Below are positions 25,517 to 34,928 of a stretch of 64,000 bases of DNA, one piece after another. The first letter of the stretch is position 1; the number at the start of each line of letters is the position of its first letter. The stretch comes from Methylobacterium frigidaeris (GTDB lineage Bacteria > Pseudomonadota > Alphaproteobacteria > Rhizobiales > Beijerinckiaceae), in contig NZ_BPQJ01000001.1 in assembly GCF_022179185.1 (NCBI RefSeq), positions 124,001 through 188,000 on the forward strand. The letters run 5' to 3'. The translations under genes were made by a program, and so were the position numbers. The notes beneath the pieces were generated by a model. The model was not told the origin of the DNA and did not search any database. It was given only the letters and a program-made list of their open reading frames with translations.

Positions 25517-26377
25517 ATGCGGCAGTCGGCGGACGGATGGGGCAGCGGGCTCCTCGGCGTGGTGATCTTCAGCGGCTCGCTGCCGGCGACGCGGGTGGCG
25601 GTGGGCGGCTTCTCGCCGCTGTTCCTCACCTCGGCCCGGGCGGTGATCGCGGCATTTCTCGGGGCGGCGCTGCTGTGGGGATTGCGGCAGGCGCGGCCGG
25701 CCCGGTCCGATCTCGCCTCGCTCGCCATCGTGGCGTTCGGCGTGGTGCTGGGCTTCCCGCTCCTGACCGCGCTGGCGCTCCAGCACGTCACCTCGGCCCA
25801 CTCGATCGTGTTCATCGGCCTCCTGCCGCTCGCCACCGCGCTGTTCGGGGTCCTGCGCGGAGGTGAGCGGCCGCGGGCGGCGTTCTGGCTGTTCTCCCTC
25901 CTCGGCAGCGGCGCGGTGGCGGGCTTCGCCCTCGTTCAAGGCGGACAGGGCTCGCTCACCGGCGACCTGCTGATGCTCGCCGCCATCCTGCTCTGCGGGC
26001 TCGGCTATGCCGAGGGCGCGGCCCTGTCGCGCCGGCTCGGGGGATGGCAGGTGATCTCCTGGGCGCTGGTCCTCGCCCTGCCGGCGATGCTGGTCCTGGC
26101 GCTTGCGACCCGGCCGGCGGGCGTGGCGGAGGTCGGCGCTCCCGCGTGGCTCGGCCTCGCCTACGTGTCGGTGTTCAGCATGCTGATCGGCTTCGTGTTC
26201 TGGTATCGCGGCCTGGCGCGAGGCGGCATCGCAGGCGTCGGCCAGTTGCAATTGCTCCAGCCCTTTCTCGGACTGGCGCTGGCGGGGCTGCTGCTCGGCG
26301 AGCCGGTCGCCCCGTCGATGATCGCCGTGACGGGGCTGGTGGTCCTGTGCGTCGCGGGGGCCAAACGGTTCGCGTGA
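25517..26377 (+). CDS. EamA/DMT-family transporter
   Basis: A 286-residue membrane protein with ten predicted spans in two EamA repeats, each about 135 residues. Typical phrases are GSLPATRVAVGGFSPLFLTSAR near the N-terminus and LQLLQPFLGLALAGLLLGEPV in the second repeat. Members export metabolites or amino acids, or act as drug transporters. It is divergent from the MocR regulator (126-base gap), a common pairing. I chose the ATG at 25517 since the first span starts just after; upstream frame is Arg/Pro-rich. Confidence 0.88.
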   Translation: MRQSADGWGSGLLGVVIFSGSLPATRVAVGGFSPLFLTSARAVIAAFLGAALLWGLRQARPARSDLASLAIVAFGVVLGFPLLTALALQHVTSAHSIVFIGLLPLATALFGVLRGGERPRAAFWLFSLLGSGAVAGFALVQGGQGSLTGDLLMLAAILLCGLGYAEGAALSRRLGGWQVISWALVLALPAMLVLALATRPAGVAEVGAPAWLGLAYVSVFSMLIGFVFWYRGLARGGIAGVGQLQLLQPFLGLALAGLLLGEPVAPSMIAVTGLVVLCVAGAKRFA

Positions 26378-26457
26378 GGCGGTCGCCCCATCCTGGGCCA
26401 AAGGCTGACGGCTTAGGTTGACGCGGTGTTTACGGCATCGTGCGCATTGTCCGGACC

Positions 26458-27435
26458 ATGCGTCGTGGCATCGTAGCGTTCTCAGCCTTCACGCTTTTCG
26501 GCCTGGGGCTTACCGGATGCGCGCTCAACCGGTTTGAGCAGCGCGAACCCTGGCGGAATCAGGCCGAAGAGGTCTGCCTCGCCCAGAAACTCGTTCGCCC
26601 GAGCGAGGACATCCAGCCGATCAAGGAGATCGACGGGCCGGGCGTGTGCGGGATGGTGCATCCGTTCCGCGTCACGCGGCTCGCCGGCGGCACGGTGGCG
26701 CTCAAGCAGCGCATGACCCTCGCCTGCCCGATCATCCCGGAGGTCGAGGCCTGGCTCGCCGGCACGGTGCAGCCGGCGGCTGAGGTGTATTTCGGCCAGC
26801 CGGTGGTCGAGATCAATTCCGGCTCCTATGCCTGCCGCGGCCGCAACAACCAGGTCGGCGCCAAGCTCTCGGAGCACTCGTTCGGCAACGCCGTCGACGT
26901 GATGTCCTTCCGCTTCGCCGACGGCTACGTGGTGACGGTCAAGGGCGGCTGGCGCGGCACCGAAGCCGAGCAGGGCTTTCTGCGCGAGGTCTTCCTCGGC
27001 GCCTGCAACCACTTCACCACGGTGCTGGCGCCGGGGTCGAACGTCTACCACTACGACCACCTGCATCTCGACCTGGCGCGGCACGATCCAAGGGGTCTGC
27101 GCCGGATCTGCAAGCCGCTGATCAAGTACGAATCGCGACTGCCGCCGCCCGGCACGCCGCTCTCGCCGATCCGCAAGAAGCCGGCCTGGCAGCCCGCCCC
27201 CGACCCGGCGCCGATCGACGTCGAGGAGGACGATCCCTACGGCCTGTCGCCGACGAGCGCCCGGGAGACCGGCTCGAAGGTCGCGCGTGCGCCAGCGCCG
27301 CGCCCGGCGCCGGTCCACGCCTACGCGCCGCCGCCCTCCCCGGCGCCGCGGCCGGCGCTCGCCGCCGAGCCTCGCGCCCTGCCGGAGCCGTTGCCGCTCG
27401 CGAGCCCGACCTGGTCGTCCGGGCCGATCTACTAG
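26458..27435 (+). CDS. Extensin-like C-terminal domain lipoprotein
   Basis: A 325-residue protein with a lipoprotein signal (MRRGIVAFSAFTLFGLGLTG then Cys21). The central part (about 45-225) is the bacterial extensin-like domain: VCGMVHPFRVTRLAGGTVAL, CPIIPEVEAWLAGTVQPAA, GAKLSEHSFGNAVDVMSF and VYHYDHLHLDLARH, with conserved His residues that may bind zinc as in peptidoglycan LAS peptidases. The C-terminal 100 residues are Pro/Ala-rich and disordered. A GTG start at 26440 would only add six residues. It should sit in the periplasm or outer membrane; function not proven. Confidence 0.85.
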   Translation: MRRGIVAFSAFTLFGLGLTGCALNRFEQREPWRNQAEEVCLAQKLVRPSEDIQPIKEIDGPGVCGMVHPFRVTRLAGGTVALKQRMTLACPIIPEVEAWLAGTVQPAAEVYFGQPVVEINSGSYACRGRNNQVGAKLSEHSFGNAVDVMSFRFADGYVVTVKGGWRGTEAEQGFLREVFLGACNHFTTVLAPGSNVYHYDHLHLDLARHDPRGLRRICKPLIKYESRLPPPGTPLSPIRKKPAWQPAPDPAPIDVEEDDPYGLSPTSARETGSKVARAPAPRPAPVHAYAPPPSPAPRPALAAEPRALPEPLPLASPTWSSGPIY

Positions 27436-27442
27436 GGATCCC

Positions 27443-27871
27443 TCAGGCCGGCGCGCCGCCGAGATCCGCCACCACGGCGCGGCGGGCCGCCGCGTCCTCG
27501 GCGAGGCGATGGACGTGCATCTCGGTCGCGCCGCGGGCGCGGGCGCGGGTGAGCCACCCGCGGGCAAGCCGCTCGCGCGGGCTCTCGCCGGCAGCGGCCA
27601 CCGCGACCAGCTCGGCGGTCCCGTCGCCGCCGCGGCGCACCGCGATCACCACCGCCTCCCCGACCTCCGCCGGATCGTCGTCGAGGGCGTGGATGCCCAC
27701 CACGTAGCGGCGGCCGGATCGGCCGCGCCAGGCACTCAGCGGCAGGGCCGGGGTGCCGCGCAGGCCTGTGGCCGTCCTCAGGCGCTCCTCACGCACGTCC
27801 ATTCTCCTCGCGCGGTCGTTCTGGATGTCCCGCATCGCCACCGACCAGGACAGGGCTCGTTTGTTCGCCAT
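27443..27871 (-). CDS. Hypothetical protein, Arg/Ala-rich
   Basis: I do not recognise this 142-residue protein. Its core reads TPALPLSAWRGRSGRRYVVG then DDPAEVGEAVVIAVRR and looks like a small beta-rich fold. It has no signal peptide, membrane span or cysteine. GGA lies eight bases upstream of the ATG at 27871; Met13 is an alternative start. It converges on the extensin-like gene with only seven bases between the stops. Coding-like codon use and the compact arrangement support a real gene. Confidence 0.6.
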   Translation of the reverse strand: MANKRALSWSVAMRDIQNDRARRMDVREERLRTATGLRGTPALPLSAWRGRSGRRYVVGIHALDDDPAEVGEAVVIAVRRGGDGTAELVAVAAAGESPRERLARGWLTRARARGATEMHVHRLAEDAAARRAVVADLGGAPA

Positions 27872-28024
27872 TTGTTCCAGCCTAGTTCCGATTCCGGAGG
27901 TCCGTCAAGCGCGAACGATCGGAGTTCACGAGATCTGGCGAGGGGGTGCGCGGGGTTCAAGGCCAGGGTTCGGCGAAGCGTCGAAAAGGTGTGCGGCAGC
28001 CGGAAATCCGGCTGCCGCGCGCGC

Positions 28025-28381
28025 TCACCAGCGGTGATGCCAGCCGTGATGGCCCCATCCCCCGCCCCAGCCGGCGCGGTGCCAGCCACCGCCATAGCCC
28101 CATGGCCGATGCCAGCCGACCCGCCGCCATCCGCCGTAGCCCCAGGGCCGGTGCCAGCCGACGCGACGCCAGCCGTAACCCCAGCGCGGCCCCCACACGA
28201 CGGGCCGGTAGCGGACCGGGGCGTAATAGACCGGGGGGCCGTAGAAGTTCGGGCGGCACCAGCCGCTCCAATTCCGGTGGAACCCGGGGCCGCAGCCGTC
28301 GCGCGCCTCCGCGGTCGTTCCAGTCCCGACGAGGGCGCCGACAGACAGGATTGCGGCGCCCGCAGCCATTGTCCAACGCAT
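28025..28381 (-). CDS. Secreted Gly/Trp/His-rich repeat protein (GCG-motif type)
   Basis: A 118-residue exported protein. Residues 1-26 are a Sec signal (MAAGAAILSVGALVGTGTTA, cleavage near EA-RDG). The mature part begins GCGPGFHRNWSGWCRPN, a short motif shared by small alphaproteobacterial exported proteins. It ends in tandem repeats of about 15 residues (GWRRVGWHRPWGYGG twice, then degenerate copies) rich in His and Trp. The start has AGGAGG five bases upstream. His-rich repeats could bind metal or the cell wall; this is inference. Confidence 0.75.
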   Translation of the reverse strand: MRWTMAAGAAILSVGALVGTGTTAEARDGCGPGFHRNWSGWCRPNFYGPPVYYAPVRYRPVVWGPRWGYGWRRVGWHRPWGYGGWRRVGWHRPWGYGGGWHRAGWGGGWGHHGWHHRW

Positions 28382-28640
28382 CGTGGCCTCCTGTTGTGAG
28401 CCCATGAAATGCACGAGACGGCGACATCGTTTCGAAATTACGAAGAGTTCATGTTCGGCGGTTCGCAACCGCGTCACGGCTGTGCTTGGCCGGCGTTCGA
28501 AACCGCACGGACGCTCGAATCACCGGGTCCACCCAGCCGGCGTCTTCAGATCGTCCCACCCGCGACCTCGTCCTGAGATCGCGAACGGAACGAAGAATAC
28601 TGCCTGGTGCATGCCTCCACGCGCGGCACGACCCGAAACG

Positions 28641-29393
28641 CTACGTCTCCTGAGCCCGCACCGCCGTGCGCGGCGAACCGGGCTGTCCCGCCTCCCGCAC
28701 CAGGGCGTCGGAGGCCGCCTCGATCCGCTCCTGCAACTGCGCGTAGAACGTGTCCCGCGACAGGCCCGGCGGGATCGCGGGCAGGAACTCGATGACCGCG
28801 GTGCCCGGGCGGTAGGTCAGGCGGCGCCGGCCCCAGAACACCCCGGTATTGAGCGCGACAGGCAGGCACGGCACGCCGAGCCGGTCGTACATGTGGACGA
28901 CGCCGTACTTGTAGGCCGGGGGCGCGCCCGGCGCGCGCCGCGTGCCTTCGGGGAAGATGATCAGGCGGCGGCCGTCGGCCATCGCGGCGGCGGCCTCCTC
29001 GTTCATCAGCGCGAGCGCGCGGGACCCCTTCGAGCGGTCGATCGCCACCATCTCGCTGCGGGCGAGGTACCAGCCGAACAGGGGCAGCCACATCAGCTCG
29101 CGCTTGAGGATGTAGCTGAAGTCGTCGAGCACCGTGACGAGGGCCAGGGTCTCGAGGGCCGATTGGTGCTTGGCGGCGACCAGGCAGGCCCCGGCCGGGC
29201 GGTGCTCCAGCCCGCGGAACTCGACCCGCAGGCCGACGATGGCATCGAGCAGCCGGAGGATGATCCGGGCCCAGGTCTGGGCCAGCCACACCACGCGGCG
29301 CCGGCTGACCAGGGTGGGCAGGCCGCCGATCAGCAGCGCGGCGGTGACGAGGTAGAAGGCGACGGTGAACAGGATCGAGCGGACGAGCGGCAT
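28641..29393 (-). CDS. 1-acyl-sn-glycerol-3-phosphate acyltransferase (PlsC family)
   Basis: A 250-residue membrane-bound acyltransferase that makes phosphatidic acid from lysophosphatidic acid. An N-terminal hydrophobic segment (about 5-28) anchors it. The catalytic motif is HQSALE (76-81), i.e. H-X4-E instead of H-X4-D, a variant I recall in alphaproteobacterial members. The substrate motif is IIFPEGTRRAPG and the third block is VPCLPVALNTGVFWGRR. No RBS stands out before the ATG. It stands alone between two intergenic regions of about 260 bases. Confidence 0.9.
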   Translation of the reverse strand: MPLVRSILFTVAFYLVTAALLIGGLPTLVSRRRVVWLAQTWARIILRLLDAIVGLRVEFRGLEHRPAGACLVAAKHQSALETLALVTVLDDFSYILKRELMWLPLFGWYLARSEMVAIDRSKGSRALALMNEEAAAAMADGRRLIIFPEGTRRAPGAPPAYKYGVVHMYDRLGVPCLPVALNTGVFWGRRRLTYRPGTAVIEFLPAIPPGLSRDTFYAQLQERIEAASDALVREAGQPGSPRTAVRAQET

Positions 29394-29652
29394 GGCGGAA
29401 GGGACAGCGAACCTCCGGGCCGGCGCGGGCGCGCCGCCCGCACGAGACGGATGGCCCCCTCCTTAGAGCATTTCGGCGCGCGCGTAACGGCGATTGCCGA
29501 AGGCGCGCGATCCCCGCCGGGGAAACGCCTCGGTCGGGGCTGCGCGGCGGATGCCGGAGCGGAGAAAACGTGCTTTAAGCCTCGAGTGACCCGCGCGGCA
29601 GACGCGGGGAAGGCCGTTGGTCCGGATCGCCGGACCGCTTGAGGAGGAAGCC

Positions 29653-30672
29653 ATGACCACGCTCACGCGCCGCCGCGCGCTCCATCTCGCCGTCGCCGGC
29701 GCCGTCGCGGGCCCGGCGGTGCTGCGCATCACCCGGGCGCACGCGGCCGAGTTCACCCTGAAGGCCGCCAACAACGCGCCGGTCAGCCACCCGCTCACGA
29801 TCTACATGACCAAGGCCGCGGACGCGATCCGCGAGGAGACCGGCGGCAAGGTCGAGGTCAAGCTGTTTCCCAACAACCAGCTCGGCGGCGACACCGACAT
29901 GCTGAGCCAGCTGCGCTCCGGCGCGCTGGAGCTGTTCACCCTCTCTCCGCTGATCCTCGCCACCCTGGTGCCGGCGGCCTCGATCAGCGGCGTCGGCTTC
30001 GCCTGGTCGTCCTACGACAAGCTGTGGCCGGCGATGGACGGCGACCTCGGCGCCCATGTGCGCGCGCAGATCGACAAGTCCGGCCTCTACGCCTTCGACC
30101 GCATCTGGGAGAACGGCTTCCGCCAGACCACCTCGTCGAGCCGGCCGATCCTGAAGCCGGAGGACTTCAAGGGCTTCAAGATCCGGGTCCCGCCGAGCCC
30201 GATGTGGACCTCGATGTTCAAGGCCTTCGACGCCGCCCCGATGACGATCAACTTCGCGGAGGTGTACTCGGCGCTGCAGACGAAGATCGCCGAGGGCCAG
30301 GAGAACCCGCTGACGCTGATCGACACCGCCAAGCTCTACGAGGTGCAGAAGCACCTCTCGAAGACCAACCACATGTGGGACGGCTTCTGGCTGCTCTCCA
30401 ACGGCAAGATCTGGCGCGGCCTGCCCCAGGACGTGAAGACCGTGGTGGCCAAGCACTTCAACGCCCAGGCGGTCGAGCAGCGCGCCGAGACGCTCAAGCG
30501 CAACATCTCGACCGAGCAGGACCTGCGCGGGCGCGGCCTCGCCTTCCACGACGTCGACACCAAGGCGTTCCAGGCCAAGCTGCAATCGGCCGGCTTCTAC
30601 AAGGAGTGGAAGGGCAAGTTCGGCGACGATGCCTGGGCGCTGCTCGAGAAGCACACCGGCTCGATCGCCTGA
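29653..30672 (+). CDS. TRAP transporter substrate-binding protein (DctP family), orphan
   Basis: A 339-residue periplasmic solute receptor. The signal carries a twin-arginine-like run (TRRRALHLAVAGAVAG, cleavage near AHA-AEF). Family motifs include GGKVEVKLFPNNQLGGDTDM, the carboxylate-binding region EDFKGFKIRVPPSPMWTSMF and EVYSALQTKIAEGQENPLTLI. The start at 29653 has GAGGAGGAA. DctQ and DctM membrane subunits are missing on both sides, so the receptor must work with unlinked subunits. Ligand probably an organic acid. Confidence 0.9.
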   Translation: MTTLTRRRALHLAVAGAVAGPAVLRITRAHAAEFTLKAANNAPVSHPLTIYMTKAADAIREETGGKVEVKLFPNNQLGGDTDMLSQLRSGALELFTLSPLILATLVPAASISGVGFAWSSYDKLWPAMDGDLGAHVRAQIDKSGLYAFDRIWENGFRQTTSSSRPILKPEDFKGFKIRVPPSPMWTSMFKAFDAAPMTINFAEVYSALQTKIAEGQENPLTLIDTAKLYEVQKHLSKTNHMWDGFWLLSNGKIWRGLPQDVKTVVAKHFNAQAVEQRAETLKRNISTEQDLRGRGLAFHDVDTKAFQAKLQSAGFYKEWKGKFGDDAWALLEKHTGSIA

Positions 30673-30685
30673 TCCGGTCTCACGT

Positions 30686-30707
30686 CCCGGCGGCTCACGC
30701 CGCCGGG
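30686..30707. terminator. GC-rich hairpin between convergent dctP and GGDEF-EAL genes
   Basis: CCCGGCGGC (30686-30694) and its complement at 30699-30707 form a perfect 9-bp stem with a TCAC loop between two converging genes. It overlaps the stop region of the GGDEF-EAL gene. It has no T-tract, so termination is inferred from position and stem only. Confidence 0.5.
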
Positions 30708-32749
30708 GCCGCGGCGGGAGCGGACAGGATGGCGCGGCCGAAGAGGTAGCCCTGCGCCTCGGTGAAGCCCTCCTCGTGGATCACCGCGAGCTGGGCCGGC
30801 GTCTCGACGCCCTCCGCCACCGTCTCGATGCCGAGGCGCCGGCCGAGCTCGGCCACGACGCCGACGATCGCCCGGCAATCCGGCCGCTCGACGGCGTCGC
30901 GCACGAAGGAGGCATCGAGCTTGATGCGGTCGAACGGGTAGGCGCGTAAGCGGCCGAGGGACGAGAAGCCAACGCCGAAATCGTCGAGGGAGATGCGCAC
31001 GCCCATGGCGTGGAGGAGCTGCAGGTCGTCGACGATGCCCTCGGTGGTGTTGCTCAGCACCGTCTCGGTGATCTCGAGTTCGAGGCGCCGCGGCGCCAGG
31101 CCGGTCTGGCCGAGGATCTCCTGGACCGCCCGCGGCAGGCTGCCGTCGCCGAGCTGGCGCACCGAGACGTTGACGCAGATCCGGGCCGTGTCGGACCAGG
31201 CGGCGGCGTCACGGCACGCCCGGTCGAGCACCCATAGGCCGAGCGTGCGGATCAGGTCCGATTTCTCGGCGACCGGGATGAACTTCCTCGGCGAGACCGC
31301 GCCCCGCGCGGGATGGGTCCAGCGCAGCAGCGCCTCCCGGGCGTTGACCCCGCCATGGGCGAGACCGATGATCGGCTGGTAGGCGACGCCGAGCTGGCCG
31401 GCCGCGATGGCGTGCCGGAGGTCCTGCTCGAGGCGCTCCTCGTCGCTGCGCTCGGTCTCCAGCTCCGGGGTGAAGGGGCGCCAGGCGGCCTTGCCGGCAC
31501 CCTTGGCGGCGTAGAGCGCGCAATCGGCCTGGTGCAGCATGGCGTCGGGCGTGGTGGCGTCCTCCGCGAAGGCGATGCCGATGCTGGCCGTGACGTGGCG
31601 CGGCCGCTGGCCCTCGATCGCGTAGGGCCGGGCGAGCTCGATCAGCAGACCCTCGGCGAGCGGCACCGCGAGATCCCCGACAGCTCCCGGCAGCAGCAGG
31701 GCGAACTCGTCGCCGCCGAACCGGGCGGCGAGCCCCGCTTCCGGCACGGCCTGCCTCAGACGCGCGGCCACCTGCTGGAGCAACGCATCGCCCGCCTGGT
31801 GCCCGAGGTCGTCGTTGACGGCCTTGAAGCCGTCGAGGTCGAGGAACAGGAGCGCGGTGCCGGCCGGAAGCGATCCATCGGCGGCACTCTCGCGCAGGCG
31901 CCGCCACAGCATCGCCCGGTTGGCGAGGCCGGTGAGCACGTCGTGATGGGCGAGCCGGCTGATCTCGAGTTCCGCCTCGCGCTGGCGCGTCACATCCTCG
32001 AAGGTGACGACGAACGCCCCGCCCGGAACGCCCCGCCGCACCAGGGCGATCGCACGGCCGTCCTGCGTCGGGATTACCACGGTCTCGCCGCGGCCGAGCG
32101 GCGCCTCGTGCCCGGCGAGCAGGGCGGCGCCCTCACGCGGCTCCGCCTCCGGCCCCGCGAAGGCGAGGGCCCAGATCGCCTCGATCGGCGTCCCGACCAG
32201 GTCGCGCCCGCCGGCAGCGGCGAACATCGCGAAGAAGCGCTGGTTGAGGAGCCGCACCTGGCCGTCGGCGTCGAACAGGCACAGCCCCTGCGACATGGTC
32301 GAGAGGGCGAGGTCGAGGATCAGCGCCGCCGCCTGGAACTGGCCGCCCTCGTCGCCGCGGGGGGTCGCGTCGCGGATGATCTGGGCGAAGCCGGCGAGCG
32401 TGTCGCCGTCGCGGATCGCCGCGATGACGGTATGGGCACGGAACCGGCTGCCGTCGCGCCGCGGCCACCATCCTTCCGTCTCGTAGCGCCCGGCCTCTCG
32501 CGCCACCGCGAGCGCCGCGGCGCTCTCTTCGGGCGCCTCGCCATACGCGAAGGAGCGACCGATCACCTCCGCGGCCGGGTAGCCGGTCAGGTGCTCGGCG
32601 CCCGTGTTCCAGGCCGCGACCCGCCCGGCCGGATCGAGGAGGCACAGGGCGTGGTCGGGTGCGTTCCAGACGAGGCGGGACCAGGCATCGTGCAGCGCGG
32701 AGCCCGCATCAGAGTCGTCCGCGCGGACCGCGATTGCTTCACTCCGCAT
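30695..32749 (-). CDS. PAS-PAS-GGDEF-EAL cyclic-di-GMP turnover protein
   Basis: A 684-residue cytoplasmic protein with two PAS-like sensor domains (about 20-128 and 140-255), a diguanylate cyclase domain (about 260-425) and a phosphodiesterase domain (about 435-675). The GGDEF motif at 345-349 is intact. The EAL motif is at 472-474, and the further catalytic residues are present (VNVS, EITET, LDDFG at 588-592, IKLD, VAEGVET, QGYLFG). Both activities may therefore exist. No membrane span or signal was seen. The RBS is poor; the start at 32749 is the best Met before the first PAS. Confidence 0.92.
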   Translation of the reverse strand: MRSEAIAVRADDSDAGSALHDAWSRLVWNAPDHALCLLDPAGRVAAWNTGAEHLTGYPAAEVIGRSFAYGEAPEESAAALAVAREAGRYETEGWWPRRDGSRFRAHTVIAAIRDGDTLAGFAQIIRDATPRGDEGGQFQAAALILDLALSTMSQGLCLFDADGQVRLLNQRFFAMFAAAGGRDLVGTPIEAIWALAFAGPEAEPREGAALLAGHEAPLGRGETVVIPTQDGRAIALVRRGVPGGAFVVTFEDVTRQREAELEISRLAHHDVLTGLANRAMLWRRLRESAADGSLPAGTALLFLDLDGFKAVNDDLGHQAGDALLQQVAARLRQAVPEAGLAARFGGDEFALLLPGAVGDLAVPLAEGLLIELARPYAIEGQRPRHVTASIGIAFAEDATTPDAMLHQADCALYAAKGAGKAAWRPFTPELETERSDEERLEQDLRHAIAAGQLGVAYQPIIGLAHGGVNAREALLRWTHPARGAVSPRKFIPVAEKSDLIRTLGLWVLDRACRDAAAWSDTARICVNVSVRQLGDGSLPRAVQEILGQTGLAPRRLELEITETVLSNTTEGIVDDLQLLHAMGVRISLDDFGVGFSSLGRLRAYPFDRIKLDASFVRDAVERPDCRAIVGVVAELGRRLGIETVAEGVETPAQLAVIHEEGFTEAQGYLFGRAILSAPAAAPAA

Positions 32750-32935
32750 AGCCACAAAGTCCCATCGCGCCGCGGGCTGAGGACCCGCCGCGCGCATCGC
32801 CGAGGCGCTACGCTATGCCATTTGGCGATGGAGGTTGAGTCGCATTCTCGGCTTATACCCGGCCGCCGCATCGGCGCGGGCTTCCGGATCGGCGGGTCGG
32901 GGGCTCGGGCGGCCGCCCCTCGCTCCCACGCGCCC

Positions 32936-34492
32936 TCACTCCCACTCGATCGTGCCGGGGGGCTTGGAGGTGATGTCGTAGGTCACCCGGTTGATGCCCT
33001 TGACCTCATTGATGATCCGGGTCGCGACCCGGCCCAGGAACGCCATGTCGAAGGGATAGAAATCCGCCGTCATGCCGTCGACCGAGGTGACGGCGCGCAG
33101 GGCACAGACGTGGTCGTAGGTGCGCCCGTCGCCCATCACGCCGACGGTCTTGACCGGGAGGATCACCGCGAAGGCCTGCCAGATCGTGTCGTAGAGCCCG
33201 GCCTTGCGGATCTCCTCGAGGTAGATCGCGTCGGCCTTGCGGAGCGCATCGAGCTTCTCGCCCGTGATCTCGCCGGGGCAGCGGATCGCGAGGCCCGGGC
33301 CCGGGAAGGGATGGCGGCCGACGAAGGCCTCGGGCAGGCCGAGCTCGCGGCCGAGCACCCGGACCTCGTCCTTGAACAGCTCGCGCAGGGGCTCGACGAG
33401 CTTCATGTTCATGCGGGCGGGCAGGCCGCCGACATTGTGGTGGCTCTTGATCGTCACCGACGGCCCGCCGGTGAACGACACGCTCTCGATCACGTCGGGA
33501 TAGAGCGTGCCTTGGGCCAGGAAGTCGGCTCCGCCGATCTTCTTGGCTTCCGCCTCGAACACGTCGATGAACAGGCGCCCGATCGTCTTGCGCTTGACCT
33601 CCGGATCCGTGACCCCGGCGAGCTCGCCGAGGAAGAGGTCGGAGGCCTGCACGTGGACGAGGGGGATGTTGTAGTGGTCGCGGAACAGGCGCACCACCTC
33701 CTCGGCCTCGCCCTGGCGCAGCAGGCCGTGATCGACGAAGACGCAGGTGAGCTGCTCGCCGATCGCCTCGTGGATCAGCACCGCCGCCACCGCCGAATCG
33801 ACGCCGCCCGAGAGGCCGCACAGCACCTTGGCGCCGCCGACCTGGGCGCGGATGCGCTCGATCGCCTCGTCGCGGAAGGCGGCCATCGACCAGTCGCCGG
33901 TGCAGCCGGCGATGTCGCGCACGAAGTTGCGGATCAGCAGCGCGCCGTGTGGGGTGTGGGCCACCTCGGGATGGAACTGCACCGCGTAGAACTGGCGCGC
34001 CTCGTCCGCCACCGCCGCGAAGGGGGCATTGGGCGAGATCGCCACGGTGGTGAACCCGTCCGGCAGCTTCGTCACCCGGTCGCCATGGCTCATCCAGACC
34101 GGGTACTTCTCGCCGACGTGCCAGACGCCGCGGAACAGCGCGCTGTCGGCGATGATCTCGACCTCGGCCCGGCCGAACTCGGCGTGGTGCCCGCCCTCGA
34201 CCTCGCCGCCGAGCTGCGCCGCCATCGTCTGCTCGCCGTAGCAGATGCCGAGCACCGGCACGCCGGCCTCGAACACGCCCTGCGGCGCCCGGGGCGAGGA
34301 TTCGACCGTGACCGATTCCGGCCCGCCCGACAGGATCACCGCCCGCGGCTTCATCGCCGCGAAGGCCGCCTCGGCCGCCTGGAACGGCACGATCTCGGAA
34401 TAGACGCCCTCCTCACGCACCCGTCGGGCGATGAGCTGCGTCACCTGGCTGCCGAAATCGATGATGAGGATCTTGTCGTGCTCGGTCGTCAT
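32936..34492 (-). CDS. guaA: GMP synthase (glutamine-hydrolysing)
   Basis: GuaA converts XMP to GMP using ATP and glutamine nitrogen in the cytoplasm. The 518-residue protein has the usual length. The class I glutaminase domain (1-195) has the nucleophile Cys84 in LGICYGEQ and the catalytic pair in [12 protein letters not shown]. The ATP-pyrophosphatase P-loop is [14 protein letters not shown], and the C-terminal dimer domain ends [10 protein letters not shown] chose the ATG at 34492 on homology; the frame is open further upstream. It is a single-gene unit here. Confidence 0.97.
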   Translation of the reverse strand: MTTEHDKILIIDFGSQVTQLIARRVREEGVYSEIVPFQAAEAAFAAMKPRAVILSGGPESVTVESSPRAPQGVFEAGVPVLGICYGEQTMAAQLGGEVEGGHHAEFGRAEVEIIADSALFRGVWHVGEKYPVWMSHGDRVTKLPDGFTTVAISPNAPFAAVADEARQFYAVQFHPEVAHTPHGALLIRNFVRDIAGCTGDWSMAAFRDEAIERIRAQVGGAKVLCGLSGGVDSAVAAVLIHEAIGEQLTCVFVDHGLLRQGEAEEVVRLFRDHYNIPLVHVQASDLFLGELAGVTDPEVKRKTIGRLFIDVFEAEAKKIGGADFLAQGTLYPDVIESVSFTGGPSVTIKSHHNVGGLPARMNMKLVEPLRELFKDEVRVLGRELGLPEAFVGRHPFPGPGLAIRCPGEITGEKLDALRKADAIYLEEIRKAGLYDTIWQAFAVILPVKTVGVMGDGRTYDHVCALRAVTSVDGMTADFYPFDMAFLGRVATRIINEVKGINRVTYDITSKPPGTIEWE

Positions 34493-34632
34493 GCGACGAT
34501 GAGTTAGACGAGGGCCGGCCCGCGTGCAACGCACGGGGACGCCGGTCCAGGGTGCATTCACGGCATTAACCGGATGTTCATGCGCTAACGGCGATCGAGG
34601 CGCCCCCAACCCACCAGACAGGGAGCCTCGCC

Positions 34633-34869
34633 ATGCGAGCCATCGTCCTCGGGATCGCCGCCACCCTCGCCACGGGCCTCAGCCTCGCGCCGGCCTCGGC
34701 CCTGCCGGTCGCCCCCGGCCACACGGTCGCGCCCGTCGCCTCGATCGAGCAGGCGCAGTACGTCACCCGCCGGGTGGTACGCCGCGGCCCGCGCTGCACG
34801 GTCCAGGTGACCCGCACCCGTGGGCCCTTCGGCCGGGTGGTGGTGCGCAAGGTGCGCCGCTGCTTCTGA
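34633..34869 (+). CDS. Small secreted basic protein
   Basis: A 78-residue protein with a clear Sec signal peptide ([18 protein letters not shown], cleavage near ASA-LPV). The mature 55 residues are Arg/Val-rich ([20 protein letters not shown]) with two cysteines that could form a disulfide. GGGAG precedes the ATG and an intrinsic terminator follows, supporting a real monocistronic gene. No known domain recognised. Confidence 0.7.
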   Translation: MRAIVLGIAATLATGLSLAPASALPVAPGHTVAPVASIEQAQYVTRRVVRRGPRCTVQVTRTRGPFGRVVVRKVRRCF

Positions 34870-34902
34870 CGCCCATCGAGATCTGCGGATCGGAAGTCGA
34901 TG

Positions 34903-34928
34903 GGGCGGCCCCGCGGGGCCGCCCTTTC
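34903..34928 (+). terminator. Rho-independent terminator of the small secreted protein gene
   Basis: GGGCGGCCCC and its complement form a perfect 10-bp stem (34903-34924, two-base loop) followed by TTTCT. It lies 33 bases after the stop and just before the converging hydrolase gene. Confidence 0.85.

Noticed and set aside
31313..34507. Open frame of over 1000 codons opposite the GGDEF-EAL and guaA genes
   Set aside because: It spans two well-supported genes on the other strand and has no recognisable domain.
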